Positions 44,345 through 53,267 of a stretch of 64,000 bases of DNA are shown piece by piece. A program made the position numbers and the translations under genes. The notes beneath the pieces were generated by a model, which saw nothing but the letters and a program-made list of their open reading frames with translations, was not told the DNA's origin and ran no database searches. The DNA comes from Candidatus Latescibacterota bacterium (GTDB taxonomy: Bacteria; Latescibacterota; UBA2968): the NCBI GenBank assembly GCA_022823725.1, contig JAJEHL010000044.1, forward strand, positions 169,217-233,216, given 5' to 3'. Each line of letters starts with the position of its first letter. Positions within the stretch are counted from its first letter, which is position 1.

Positions 44345-46509
44345 TGGCTCTTCTGCATCAAAATCTCTTTAAGTTTGGCAACTGCTTCAGCATTGAGGTC
44401 GTCAATGTGAATACTACCGGATTCGATATCCTTGATCAGATCAAATAAACTCTTCTGGCCCTTTTCTAGCCGCTTGCGCTCTGCCGTTGTCATATCTCGA
44501 TGAACTATCCGTAACTGTTCACGCTGCTTCTCGGTCGGATAGGTGAATTGCAGCTTGAAATCTTGAGATTTCAATTCGTTATATTCTTTTTTAATTTTTT
44601 TCATTCCGCTACCGACACCGAGTACGCGAATCCAGGCTTTACTTCTCGTGATGGCTGTGAAAAGTTGGTTGCGAATACTTGCCAGATTCCTCAATGACGA
44701 GTGACAGTCCTGGGCATTGATGATGTAAACCATTCCAGCCTCGTTGCCCTTGGCGCGATAAATCCCGGAAAAAGTTACCAAATCTCGACCTATTTGAAAG
44801 AAGATATCGGGAGTGGTGTCAACTCCGGCAAGATGAGAGTTGATGCCCATTTCCAGTAAACGACTGCGTATCGGCCCGACATTTGATTGCGTCGTGCGAG
44901 GATCGGGATTGATGACAATAATATCCTCGTGTCGCAATTCATCGTTCTCCAGGTTTTTTTTAATTTCTCTTGTCAGCCACTCGGCCTGTTCCTCCTGGCT
45001 GTCGAAGGAAATGAACTGTATCAAGTCGTCAATAGGCGAATGATCTTCAAGAAATTTCGGGCTTGTCTCTTTCGACCTGTAGAGGGTTACAGAGGAGCCT
45101 TCTTCCAATGTCCCGTCTCGCGTTTGATAACCAATTTCCTCCCATAGCTCCGGATGGTCGAACATCTGGATAAGTCCCGTTCCACCTGGCAGAAGTGCTT
45201 CTCGATATATCCCAAACCCGAGCGCGTGAGCTGTTACGAGAACGGGACGCGAATTGCGGTAGCATTTCTTTAGAATGATATCGCGTTGCGCCTCATTACC
45301 GCTTGCATCGTCGAATCGCACTTTGGGAGACCCATCAGCATTCTTCCCAAAAATTTCCTCCGGTGAAGGTAGGGAGTCTCCGGAGAGGTTTTGCAACTCA
45401 TCGTACGCGTAAACCAGTCTTTTGGAATCCCCCAATAATTCATAACAAAGCCGCAGAAATGTCGGAGAAAAATCCTGTGCCTCATCTACCAGAATTGCAT
45501 CGTATAGCTGCTTATTTTCACGAGCCTGACCAAGCGCTTGTCCGCACGCTCCGGTAAATGCATTTTCCCGACCAAATTTGTCACTCGCCATCCCAAAATC
45601 GAAATATGTAATATCGTGAGCACGACAAAACTGGTGATAGATACCATCACGGTCACGGCTACCTGGAGCTCCCCAAGCGTGTATAATCTGCAGATAGTCC
45701 CAGTCCGGCTCCTCATCCGTCTGGTCAAGGGTAAACCTTTCGATCAGACGACGGAAATGCCCTTTGAGCGAACGTGTATTAAAGGTGACACCAATACGCC
45801 AATCGGGATGCTGGGCGTGCAGATAAGCCGCCTTCAATGCCAGAACAATCGTCTTACCCGAACCAGCCAGACCGCGAATGCGTTGCACGCCTTCAACGGT
45901 TTCTATAAAAGCTCTGCTCTGATCATTGTCCAGTGTAGCGATTGAGTCTTCTAAATTTTTCAGTCTATCGCCCCGAGAATTTCTTTTTTTGATCGTTCTT
46001 CTCACCCTACTCTTGCGAATCGCATAAGTGCCCGAAATCGCCGATAGAGCTTTTTCGTATATCTCCTGATTAGGCTGTTTCCACTCAATTTTTTTCAGTT
46101 CTGGCACCAGTGACGAGGTATTCACAAGCGGATAATAATCATCTTGAACATGCAAGTATAGATTAGAGACACCCGGCGCAAACGAAATTGTATGAATATC
46201 GATCAGGAGGTTCCTGCGATCCATCAAGTCACGATGTGTCTTAAGTCGAGCTTCGAGAATATTAGCCGAATCGTCTTGCCGTGACCTATAGTCGCCAGCA
46301 TTGGATCCTTCAATCAGGTCAAATAAGATGATTCCCTTATCTTTGGATATTAGGAGAGCGTCAACCGGATATGGACCTTCGGGAGTGGCTATGACCGGAA
46401 ATCCAATAAGTAATTGACCGGAAAAACCGGTCTCACGAGACATGAGTTTAGTCAAGCTATCACTGGACACAGGTTTATCATTGGTGCCTCGAACGATATC
46501 AATGCTCAT
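44341..46509 (-). CDS. UvrD/PcrA-like SF1 helicase with NERD-like N-terminus
   Basis: 722 residues. The N-terminal 120 residues look like a restriction-endonuclease fold ('GPYPVDALLISKDKGIILFD', ending 'LIEGSN'), as in NERD proteins, although the E-x-K pattern is altered. The helicase core has Walker A 'GLAGSGKT' (213-220), 'VTFNTRSLKGHFRRLIERF', Walker B 'ILVDEAQDFSP' (342-345 DEAQ), motif III 'RLVYAYDELQNL', 'KCYRNSRPVLVTA', 'SGIYRAKGNEAGMVYIINAQ' and motif VI 'TAITRSKAWIRVLG'. The tail is charged. It is preceded by a sigma70-like promoter and begins the helicase-DUF2290-hsdR unit. A defence role is inferred from context. Confidence 0.8.
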   Translation of the reverse strand: MSIDIVRGTNDKPVSSDSLTKLMSRETGFSGQLLIGFPVIATPEGPYPVDALLISKDKGIILFDLIEGSNAGDYRSRQDDSANILEARLKTHRDLMDRRNLLIDIHTISFAPGVSNLYLHVQDDYYPLVNTSSLVPELKKIEWKQPNQEIYEKALSAISGTYAIRKSRVRRTIKKRNSRGDRLKNLEDSIATLDNDQSRAFIETVEGVQRIRGLAGSGKTIVLALKAAYLHAQHPDWRIGVTFNTRSLKGHFRRLIERFTLDQTDEEPDWDYLQIIHAWGAPGSRDRDGIYHQFCRAHDITYFDFGMASDKFGRENAFTGACGQALGQARENKQLYDAILVDEAQDFSPTFLRLCYELLGDSKRLVYAYDELQNLSGDSLPSPEEIFGKNADGSPKVRFDDASGNEAQRDIILKKCYRNSRPVLVTAHALGFGIYREALLPGGTGLIQMFDHPELWEEIGYQTRDGTLEEGSSVTLYRSKETSPKFLEDHSPIDDLIQFISFDSQEEQAEWLTREIKKNLENDELRHEDIIVINPDPRTTQSNVGPIRSRLLEMGINSHLAGVDTTPDIFFQIGRDLVTFSGIYRAKGNEAGMVYIINAQDCHSSLRNLASIRNQLFTAITRSKAWIRVLGVGSGMKKIKKEYNELKSQDFKLQFTYPTEKQREQLRIVHRDMTTAERKRLEKGQKSLFDLIKDIESGSIHIDDLNAEAVAKLKEILMQKSQ

Positions 46510-46603
46510 GATTAATTCTCCGTAATTTTAATTTTTTGTTTTATAACGTATGGGTATGATTTTTTTTATTTAATCCGGAGCGAACTACAGTCCGCAATAT
46601 ACA

Positions 46604-46632
46604 ATAATAGACCATATTGACTGTCTTTGCAA
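46604..46632 (-). promoter_or_regulatory. Promoter of helicase-DUF2290-hsdR unit
   Basis: On the minus strand: TTGCAA (46632-46627), 17-base spacer, TATTAT (46609-46604), 95 bases before the helicase ATG. It is one of two near-copies; the other is at 47446-47474, and the shared block extends about 60 bases. The remaining 46510-46751 contains no gene. Confidence 0.65.
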
Positions 46633-46751
46633 GGGCGGCACTGTCATAAAAATTCACTGTGGCCTGACCCGGTTTGCATCGGGAAGGTACTGATGGTGGG
46701 ATCTCTGTTAGGCGAGAGTGGTGTCTTAAAAGGTGGATTAAGTGAAGGGAA

Positions 46752-47171
46752 TCAGGAGGTTTTTATTCCCAGATAGAACATATCATGAACAGTAAGCATC
46801 GCCTGCAAGAGATTGTGTTTGCGTGAAGCAAAACTCTCCGGCGAGGCATGGACCTGCAACTCATTGCCCTCCTTCTGTACGCCAAAACCATTGAGCGTCA
46901 TCTGGAGAAGTTCCTGGTTCTTGTGGTTGTCGAGCTTACAGCCGCTTTGTTTTAAATCATCTATAATGTACCCATCGTCCGTCAACAAGAATCCCCCATT
47001 GGTCTTCTTGACATAGATCTGCAAATAGTCGTTGTGACGGTCGAGGTAGGACGTTGTGATTTCGATCCACTCGTCTATTTGGTTCAGTACCGTCTTGTCC
47101 TTGAGACAGACATGATAGTCATCAATCAGATTCTGAATGTCCTGTACGCGCAGCACAACGTCAGTAATCAT
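46752..47171 (-). CDS. DUF1828 domain protein (1)
   Basis: 139 residues; the core '[20 protein letters not shown]' '[10 protein letters not shown]' is the DUF1828 motif (a gripping region with Asp-Asp-Gly). The remaining C-terminal part is helical ('[19 protein letters not shown]'). DUF1828 proteins are found beside phage and restriction genes; function unknown. Its ATG overlaps the stop of the upstream small gene by four bases. Related to the DUF1828 gene at 50804 in layout. Confidence 0.65.
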   Translation of the reverse strand: MITDVVLRVQDIQNLIDDYHVCLKDKTVLNQIDEWIEITTSYLDRHNDYLQIYVKKTNGGFLLTDDGYIIDDLKQSGCKLDNHKNQELLQMTLNGFGVQKEGNELQVHASPESFASRKHNLLQAMLTVHDMFYLGIKTS

Positions 47172-47359
47172 GTGAAAAGCCTCAATTCAGTACTATTTTG
47201 AGGATCATGTGGTTCGAGACGCCTTTTTTTCCGCAGATGCCAATCGCCCAACTCAGCCAATTGCCGAAACTTGTCTCTTGTCCTAGCATCCTCTAATCCC
47301 AGTTCACGGAATACTTCCAATATCGCTTCCATATCTGGCGTTTTACGCTCAACTTGCAT
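47168..47359 (-). CDS. Small protein paired with DUF1828
   Basis: 63 residues from ATG 47359 (GAGAG upstream). '[20 protein letters not shown]' and '[20 protein letters not shown]' look like two amphipathic helices with a basic end. No family recognised. It shares an ATGA overlap with the DUF1828 gene after it, so the two are made together; a 16-residue ORF with the same kind of link precedes the other DUF1828 gene. Confidence 0.5.
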   Translation of the reverse strand: MQVERKTPDMEAILEVFRELGLEDARTRDKFRQLAELGDWHLRKKRRLEPHDPQNSTELRLFT

Positions 47360-47445
47360 ATTGTTCTCTCTATTGTGGTAGTCCAATTCCAGCGATACTA
47401 TTCACCCGACCTCAGCACCTCCTATCCCAATAAAGAATTGGTACA

Positions 47446-47474
47446 ATAATAGACGATATTGACCTTTCGTGCAA
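47446..47474 (-). promoter_or_regulatory. Promoter of small protein-DUF1828 unit
   Basis: On the minus strand: TTGCAC (47474-47469), 17-base spacer, TATTAT (47451-47446), 87 bases before ATG 47359. Duplicate of the promoter at 46604-46632. Confidence 0.6.
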
Positions 47475-47853
47475 GGCCGGTATTACTATAGACACTCACG
47501 GTGGACACGACCAGTCTAAACCGTGGATAAATCACTGACATTACGCAAGAACCACCGCGGCAGACACATGGGCAAGCGGTACATATCTTTCACATAATCG
47601 CCCATTAATTGCTCAAAATGTACCCTCTCGCCTTTCATCTGTGCCTATCTGCGGCCATCTGCGGATTAAATTCAGGTTGTGAACAAATGTACAATACAGC
47701 ATATTTAAAGCACAATAAGGTATTTAGACATCTGCCAACGCAAAATATCGCTCAATTTTTAGAGAATTACCATTTGTTGGCCTGCCATTTGCTTTGTGTC
47801 TGAGTGTTCCGCGTGTCCCACGCACTCACCCCATCAGACGCGAGGCATCTCAC
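47475..47853. other. Intergenic tract between defence units
   Basis: No gene. It contains a degenerate TCTGCGG repeat (47636-47667) related to the tandem repeat at 33699, and the upstream region of the Rpn-like gene. Confidence 0.6.
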
Positions 47854-48786
47854 ATGGCAGATATTGACACCATATCCAAATACCTCATTCAACACTATCC
47901 CGACCTCTTCGCCTGCTTCACCCTCGCGCGAGACGACGTCGAGGTCATTGAAGTCATCGAAACAGAACAACCCACGATCAGAGCACGCCGCAGCGACAGC
48001 TTCATCCGCGTGCGAATAGATGGTCAGGAGGCATTAGTCCACAACGAATTTCAAACGGCCAGCAGCACAAATCCGCCTATGCCGCGTCGCATGGCTGGCT
48101 ATATCGGATACGCCATTGAGCATCATGGCTTGCCGATCTTTTCCAATGTCATCTACCTGCGTCCCAATGCGGGACAGAACGATCTGGGATATTACATCCA
48201 GGAGTTCCCTATCTACGAAATCGTGATTCGGTATCGCGTGATCCGACTGATCGAAATAGAAGGCCAACCCATCCTGAGCACGGGGCATTCAGGGCTGATT
48301 CCATTCACGCCATTGATGAAGCCACCTGAAGGGATGGCCTCAGATGCGTGGTTGCAACAGTGTATTCACACGGCTCGGACGCGCCCCATCGCTCGGTCGC
48401 CCAAAGCCGATTATCTCGCTGGGATGGTGGCCTTAAGCGAGTTGGTGTATGATTCTGAAACCATTTCTGCTGTTATTTTTCAGGAGGACATCATGGATAT
48501 CATCCGCGAATCATCCCTTTTTCAATCCCTTACCCAACAAAGCAGAGAGGAAGCCAGAGAGGAAGGCATTGAGCAAGGCATTGAGCAAGGCATTGAGCAA
48601 GGAGAAAGAAGTAGCACGATCGCAGCTATCCTCGAAGTGTTGGAGATTCGATTTGATATGCCCGAAACACACCCCCTATCCACCCGCATTGCCGCCATTG
48701 ACGATTTGCAATACCTCAAACAGTTGCTTCGCACGGCGATACAAGTGCCCAATATCGAGGCATTTCAGCGCGTGTTAGATGCGTGA
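47854..48786 (+). CDS. Rpn/YhgA-family PD-(D/E)XK nuclease-like protein
   Basis: 310 residues from ATG 47854 (GAGG upstream). The Rpn-type core shows 'HYPDLFACFTLARDDVEVIE', 'RSDSFIRVRIDGQEALVHNE' and then 'FQTASS', which has the D..ExQ pattern of the family, and 'MPRRMAGYIGYAIEHHGLPI'. Rpn proteins are DNases that promote recombination, often of mobile-element origin. The tail holds 'EGIEQGIEQGIEQGE', three 4-residue repeats coded by an exact 12-bp triplet. It lies on the plus strand inside a minus-strand defence region, dividing it, so an insertion is likely. Confidence 0.75.
   Translation: MADIDTISKYLIQHYPDLFACFTLARDDVEVIEVIETEQPTIRARRSDSFIRVRIDGQEALVHNEFQTASSTNPPMPRRMAGYIGYAIEHHGLPIFSNVIYLRPNAGQNDLGYYIQEFPIYEIVIRYRVIRLIEIEGQPILSTGHSGLIPFTPLMKPPEGMASDAWLQQCIHTARTRPIARSPKADYLAGMVALSELVYDSETISAVIFQEDIMDIIRESSLFQSLTQQSREEAREEGIEQGIEQGIEQGERSSTIAAILEVLEIRFDMPETHPLSTRIAAIDDLQYLKQLLRTAIQVPNIEAFQRVLDA
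48565..48600. repeat. 12-bp tandem repeat inside the Rpn-like gene
   Basis: GGCATTGAGCAA three times without change, encoding GIEQ each time; in frame, so length variation would not break the protein. Confidence 0.85.
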
Positions 48787-48803
48787 TATGATTTCCCAGG
48801 GAA

Positions 48804-50687
48804 TCATGTGTCATCGGCGTCGAGAGCGCGAAGTAATTGCTTCACTTCCGCCACTAAGTCCTTATCATTGGCATCCTGCGCCAATTCAAACGCAGTCTCC
48901 AAGTCCTCTCGTGCCTCGTCGTTTCGATCCAATACAGCCTTCGCATTTCCCCGGTTGTAATATGCTTCGGCAAAATCTGGTTTCAATCGAATCGCCTCAT
49001 CATAATCAGAGATGGCGTCCTCATGCTGGCCTAATTCATCCTTCGCAGCACCCCGATTGCAGTAAGCGTCGGCATCGTCTGGTTCCAAATGGATCGCTTC
49101 ATCGTAGTCAGTGATGGCGTCTTCGTAACGACCTAGATCAGCCTTTGTATCCCCCCGATTGCAGTAAGCATCGGCATCGTCTGGTTCCAACCGAATCGCC
49201 TCATCATAGTCAGCGATGGCATCTTCGTAACGATCCTGTTCCGCCTTCGCATCCCCTCGATTACAGTAAGCTTCAGCGTAGTTTGATTTCAATCGAATCG
49301 CTTCATCATAGTCAGAAATAGCATCATCATAGCGACTCAGGTCGGCCTTCGCGATACCCCGGTTGTTGTATGCTCCAGCATCGTCTGGTTTCAATCGAAT
49401 TGCCTCATCATAATCAGCGATGGCATCATCATAATGACCCCATTCAGCCTTCGCAATACCTCGGCTATTGTAAAATCCAGATAAGTTTGGCTTCAGACCA
49501 ATTGCCTTGTCATGGTCAGCTATAGCTTCTTCGTAGCGTTCCAGGTCAACCTTCACACTCCCCCTATTGCTGTATGCCTCGGCGAAGTTTGGTTTCAGGC
49601 GGATCGCTTCATCATAGTCAGAGGTGGCATCTTTGTTCCGATTAAGTACGGCCTTCGCATTCCCTCTGTTGTTGTATGCCAAGAAGAAGTCTGGTTTCAA
49701 ACGGATCGCTTCGTCAAAATCGGCAATGGCATCCTCATGGTGCCCTAAGTCGTCCTTTGCAGTCCCCCGGTTATAGTATGCATTGGCGTAGTCTGATTTC
49801 AACCGAATCGCTTCATCATAGTCAGCGATGGCATCTTCGTTCCGGTTTAGTACAGCCTTCGCATTTCCCCGGATATTATATGCCTCGGCGAAGTCTGGCT
49901 TCAAACGAATCACTTCGTCGCTGGCCAATAAGCTACCTTCCGGATTTTCATCCGAGAATAGATAGCTAACAGAATACCAGGCTTTGGCAGCGATTTCACC
50001 GTCGCTTTCTTCTGCGACCAAGGCAACGGCACGCCATTTCTCGATTGCTTCGTCTGTCTTGCCTTGCTGCTCGAGAAAAACGGCCTGGACAATTGCCTTA
50101 TCTATCGGCGATACCGTGTATTTTTCACCCTCGTTAGTAACGACCTTCCCCACTTCTTCAGGTTTATCGGCAACTGTTTCGGCGTTCATACGCCGATTAA
50201 TCTTATCAATAGATTTACCCTCAAGTGCTACCGAAATAGGAGTCTCCAGACTTGATGAACTATCTTCAAGAGATTGAATTTGTCTTTTAATTTCGGTTTT
50301 GGCTTCTTCAACGCTATCGAGGTCTCGGTGATCAACTTGTATTGTTCTCATTGAGCCGACATCAAAAGGAATATCCTCGACATTGTCAATGATCTGGACG
50401 AGCGGCTTGCGGGTGGCATGCCGAATGGCTAATTCATAAAAAACGTTGGGGTTCTGTCCTGTTAAATCGGCTATGACTAAAGGATCATCAACAACATGTC
50501 GAATTATCTGATTAGTAATCATACCTGGCTCAGCGATCTCGTCCGCACGAACAGCTTTGTAGCCACAAGACTCCACTGCCGGACGAATAATATGTTTTAA
50601 AACCTGATCAGATCGTTTGCGGATATTCGTTTCCCGTTCGCCGATGGGCGCAATTACGAAACAAATCCTCTCGCTGTTATCTGCCAT
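48804..50687 (-). CDS. Nucleoside deoxyribosyltransferase/TIR-like N-terminal domain fused to ten TPR-type repeats
   Basis: 627 residues. The N-terminus (about 7-102) is 'ICFVIAPIGERETNIRKRSD', 'YKAVRADEIAEPGMITNQII', 'VIADLTGQNPNVFYELAIRH', the motif set of deoxyribosyltransferase-like domains seen in many conflict proteins, where they may degrade a nucleotide or NAD. A linker leads to a shared block (IDKAIVQAVFLEQQGKTDEA...) and then ten 34-residue TPR repeats (267-606). The TPR part is nearly the same design as in the membrane protein at 51240-53267. Probably effector plus sensor; the trigger is unknown. It follows a DUF1828 gene. Confidence 0.7.
   Translation of the reverse strand: MADNSERICFVIAPIGERETNIRKRSDQVLKHIIRPAVESCGYKAVRADEIAEPGMITNQIIRHVVDDPLVIADLTGQNPNVFYELAIRHATRKPLVQIIDNVEDIPFDVGSMRTIQVDHRDLDSVEEAKTEIKRQIQSLEDSSSSLETPISVALEGKSIDKINRRMNAETVADKPEEVGKVVTNEGEKYTVSPIDKAIVQAVFLEQQGKTDEAIEKWRAVALVAEESDGEIAAKAWYSVSYLFSDENPEGSLLASDEVIRLKPDFAEAYNIRGNAKAVLNRNEDAIADYDEAIRLKSDYANAYYNRGTAKDDLGHHEDAIADFDEAIRLKPDFFLAYNNRGNAKAVLNRNKDATSDYDEAIRLKPNFAEAYSNRGSVKVDLERYEEAIADHDKAIGLKPNLSGFYNSRGIAKAEWGHYDDAIADYDEAIRLKPDDAGAYNNRGIAKADLSRYDDAISDYDEAIRLKSNYAEAYCNRGDAKAEQDRYEDAIADYDEAIRLEPDDADAYCNRGDTKADLGRYEDAITDYDEAIHLEPDDADAYCNRGAAKDELGQHEDAISDYDEAIRLKPDFAEAYYNRGNAKAVLDRNDEAREDLETAFELAQDANDKDLVAEVKQLLRALDADDT
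48870..49889. repeat. 102-bp TPR-coding tandem repeats (array 1)
   Basis: Ten units of about 102 bp, in frame, coding variants of 'AYxNRGxAKxxLxxxEDAIA' 'DYDEAIRLKPD'. High similarity between units and with array 2 at 51309-52430 makes recombination likely. Confidence 0.85.
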
Positions 50688-50721
50688 GTTTACCTTATCT
50701 TTCTAATTCCCAAGTTCATTC

Positions 50722-50815
50722 CTAAATAAGCTCAGGGTATGTGAAGCGCAACTCGCCGGAGTGAATATCGTCATTGGGATTTTCCGTGCGAATTCGCGGC
50801 TTGTCAGGCGTTGCT
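50722..50815 (-). pseudogene. Out-of-frame C-terminal tail of DUF1828 gene (2)
   Basis: After the DUF1828 stop region another frame stays open: 'FTATPDKPRIRTENPNDD', 'IHSGELRFTYPELI' then stop at 50722. Joining it to the DUF1828 protein needs a shift near 50808-50816 and would give a natural-looking end. It may be a frameshift, or a fragment of another gene ('SGELRF' recalls hsdS ends). Confidence 0.4.
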
Positions 50816-51196
50816 GTGAACGACATCAGATACGCGCACGACTGCCTGCGCTACGCAAAGAACGGCTTTCTCCAGCGTATCATCTATACCAGACCTGAGC
50901 ACCAACTGGCCGCTATGCAATTCTATGCCGAGAGTGTGGCATATCTCTTTAATCATCAAATTTTGTTGTGGCGACGGCTGAGCGTTTACCGATTGCATAC
51001 TAAGCCAACCCAGAGCATCACCGAAATCTGTGACAATATAGCCATTGCCGCGCTCCAAAACGAACACATCCACTATGCCGCCATCGGGATACATCAGTGG
51101 CGTTCTCACCCGCACCCCTTCTTGCGGAGCCAGTGAACATTCAAATCGCGATGGCAACGTTTTGCCAATAATGGCGCAGAGTTTGTCGGCATTCAT
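50804..51196 (-). CDS. DUF1828 domain protein (2)
   Basis: 130 residues; 'RVRTPLMYPDGGIVDVFVLE' followed by 'RGNGYIVTDFGDALGWL' is the DUF1828 core (a D-G-hydrophobic strand and 'VTDFGDAL'). The C-terminus 'AVVRVSDVV' corresponds to 'AMLTVHDMF' in the other DUF1828 protein, after which the frame ends early, possibly by a frameshift (see 50722-50815). Start ATG 51196 overlaps a tiny ORF that is itself coupled to the TPR gene upstream, and GGAG precedes it. Confidence 0.65.
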   Translation of the reverse strand: MNADKLCAIIGKTLPSRFECSLAPQEGVRVRTPLMYPDGGIVDVFVLERGNGYIVTDFGDALGWLSMQSVNAQPSPQQNLMIKEICHTLGIELHSGQLVLRSGIDDTLEKAVLCVAQAVVRVSDVVHSNA

Positions 51197-51243
51197 AACC
51201 TCAACACTCCTTCATCGGCTTCGGTCAAACGGAAGGTAGTCAT
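51193..51243 (-). CDS. Tiny coupled ORF between TPR and DUF1828 genes
   Basis: 16 codons (MTTFRLTEADEGVLRL). Its ATG overlaps the TPR stop and its TGA overlaps the DUF1828 ATG, both as ATGA. It may be a translational-coupling leader or the relic of the small partner found before the other DUF1828 gene. Confidence 0.3.
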   Translation of the reverse strand: MTTFRLTEADEGVLRL

Positions 51244-53267
51244 TCATCTTCTTGGCTGTCGAGATCTCGCAAACGTTGTTCCGCTGCGTCTGCGATGCTG
51301 TCATTGCCAGCATCTCGTGCCAGGTCCCGTGCAGTCTCGAAATCCTGTCGTGCTTCATCTATTAGGTCTAACCCCGCCTTCGCATTCCCCCGATTGTAAT
51401 ATGCTTCAACATAGTCTGATTTCAGGCGGATCACTTCGTCATAGTCAGCGATAGCCTCATTAAGTTGACCCAATGCGCCTTGCGCATTCCCCCGGTTATA
51501 GTATGCATCGGCATAGTCTGATTTCAGCCGAATTGCTTCGTCAAAATCAGTGATGGCGTCCTCATAGTGGCCCAGTTGGCCCTTCGCAACACCCCGGCTG
51601 TTGTAGGCTTCAGCGTGGTCTGGTTGCAGGCGGATCGCTTCATCATAGTCAGCGATGGCGTCCTCATGATGGCCTAATTTGTCCTTCGCAGTACCTCGAT
51701 TGGCGTATGCTTCGACAAAGTCTGGTTTCAGCCGGATCGCTTCATCATAGTCAGCGATGGCGTCTTCGTAACGATCCAATGCGGCCTTCGCGATACCTCG
51801 GTCGTTGTAAGCTAAGACATCGTCTGTTTTCAATCGAATAGCTTCATCATAATCGGCGATAGCGTCCTCATAGTGACCTATTCTTCTTTTTGCACTTCCC
51901 CTGTTGTAGTACGTGTCGGCGGAATCTGGTTTCAGCCGAATTGCTTCGTCATAATCGGCAATGGCGTCCTCATGCTGGCCTAGCCTACCTTTCGCAATAC
52001 CCCGATTGTGGTATGCATCGGTGTAGTCTGGTTGCAGGCGGATCGCTTCGTCATAATCGGCAATGGCGTCCTCATAGTGACTTAGGCTATCTTTTGCACT
52101 ACCCCGGCTGTAATATGCATCGGCGGAATCTGGTTTCAGCCGAATTGCTTCGTCATAATCAGCAATGGCGTCCTCATAGTGACCTAGCTTACCTTTCGCA
52201 ATACCCCGATTGTAGTATGCATCGGCGAAGTCTGATTCCAATCGGATCGCTTCATCAAAATCGGCGATGGAGTCCTCATGGTGGCCTAGCCTACCTTTTG
52301 CAATGCCCCGGTTGTGATATGCGGCGACGAAGTCTGATTCCAATCGGATCGCCTCGTCATAATCGGCAATGGCCTCTTCGTAACGCCTCTGTTCAATCTT
52401 TGCGTTTCCTCGGTTGTTATAAGCTTCTACGAAGTCTGGCTTTAGGGAGATTGCTCGATCACAGGCCAAGATGCGGTCTTCCGGGTTCTCAAGCAAATAA
52501 CCGACGGAGAACCACGCTCTCGCTGCGAGATCATTATCGCTTTCTTCCGCAACGTGGGCAACAGCGCGCCATTTTTCAATTGCCTCGTCTCTCTTGCCTT
52601 GCTGCTGAAGAAAAACAGCCTGGGCAATTGCCTTATCTATTATCGAGACCATGGGATTTTCATCCACGTTGGCAGCGGCCTGCTTTGCTCCTTCAGGTTC
52701 ATTGACTGCATCTTCAACGGTCCTAGACCACATAATCTCAGCGGATTCATCGCGATGCTTTTTAATCTCCTCCACATACCCTTTTGCCTCAGTCTCGATT
52801 TCCTGGAATCGTTTCATCATTTCCTCGTATCGTTTGAAGCTTATGTAGCCAGCCACTACAACAACGATGCCGAAGAATGTGAGGACGATGGTTATAAATG
52901 CGAGGACAACGGCAATAACAACGAGCCACCAGTCAATGGATGCTGCTCGGTCATCCAAAAGTTCGCGTCGGAGTTCGTTAAAACGGTGCTGAATTTCGAC
53001 ATTTTCCGCTACAGAAATCCCCAGGCTAGCAGGAGGAATAGTTTGTACGGATGTGTCACGCTCCGTGCTTTTTTTGCCGTGCTTCAGGCTGTCATTGGTG
53101 ACCACTCCCATGGTCGCCGTAGGCGTGTTTTCAATGGTGGACTTGGTCGTCTGCGCGAACGTAATCATTGAGAGGGTTGCCATTATTGCAGCGGCGATAA
53201 GTCCAGCCCGAACTCCAGTTATGAACAACTGGATTATCCTTTCTTTTTTATCTCTAAGATTGTTCAT
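51240..53267 (-). CDS. Membrane-anchored TPR protein with eleven repeats
   Basis: 675 residues. Two hydrophobic segments (about 12-38 and 113-141: 'WWLVVIAVVLAFITIVLTFF') anchor it; the 75 residues between are probably outside the cytoplasm. A coiled-coil-like linker ('KRYEEMMKRFQEIETEAKGY') leads to the block shared with the 627-residue protein ('DKAIAQAVFLQQQGKRDEAI', 'EKWRAVAHVAEESD'), then eleven 34-residue TPR repeats (280-653). No enzyme domain. It may pair with the SIR2 protein immediately upstream, whose stop is 106 bases away, with an hsdS 3' relic between. Function unknown; a membrane-linked sensor or effector is a guess. Confidence 0.7.
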   Translation of the reverse strand: MNNLRDKKERIIQLFITGVRAGLIAAAIMATLSMITFAQTTKSTIENTPTATMGVVTNDSLKHGKKSTERDTSVQTIPPASLGISVAENVEIQHRFNELRRELLDDRAASIDWWLVVIAVVLAFITIVLTFFGIVVVVAGYISFKRYEEMMKRFQEIETEAKGYVEEIKKHRDESAEIMWSRTVEDAVNEPEGAKQAAANVDENPMVSIIDKAIAQAVFLQQQGKRDEAIEKWRAVAHVAEESDNDLAARAWFSVGYLLENPEDRILACDRAISLKPDFVEAYNNRGNAKIEQRRYEEAIADYDEAIRLESDFVAAYHNRGIAKGRLGHHEDSIADFDEAIRLESDFADAYYNRGIAKGKLGHYEDAIADYDEAIRLKPDSADAYYSRGSAKDSLSHYEDAIADYDEAIRLQPDYTDAYHNRGIAKGRLGQHEDAIADYDEAIRLKPDSADTYYNRGSAKRRIGHYEDAIADYDEAIRLKTDDVLAYNDRGIAKAALDRYEDAIADYDEAIRLKPDFVEAYANRGTAKDKLGHHEDAIADYDEAIRLQPDHAEAYNSRGVAKGQLGHYEDAITDFDEAIRLKSDYADAYYNRGNAQGALGQLNEAIADYDEVIRLKSDYVEAYYNRGNAKAGLDLIDEARQDFETARDLARDAGNDSIADAAEQRLRDLDSQEDE
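51309..52430. repeat. 102-bp TPR-coding tandem repeats (array 2)
   Basis: Eleven in-frame units, similar to array 1 to the level of individual codons in many places. Confidence 0.85.

Noticed and set aside
48870..52430. CRISPR-like arrays
   Set aside because: The 102-bp repeats are in-frame TPR codons without spacers.
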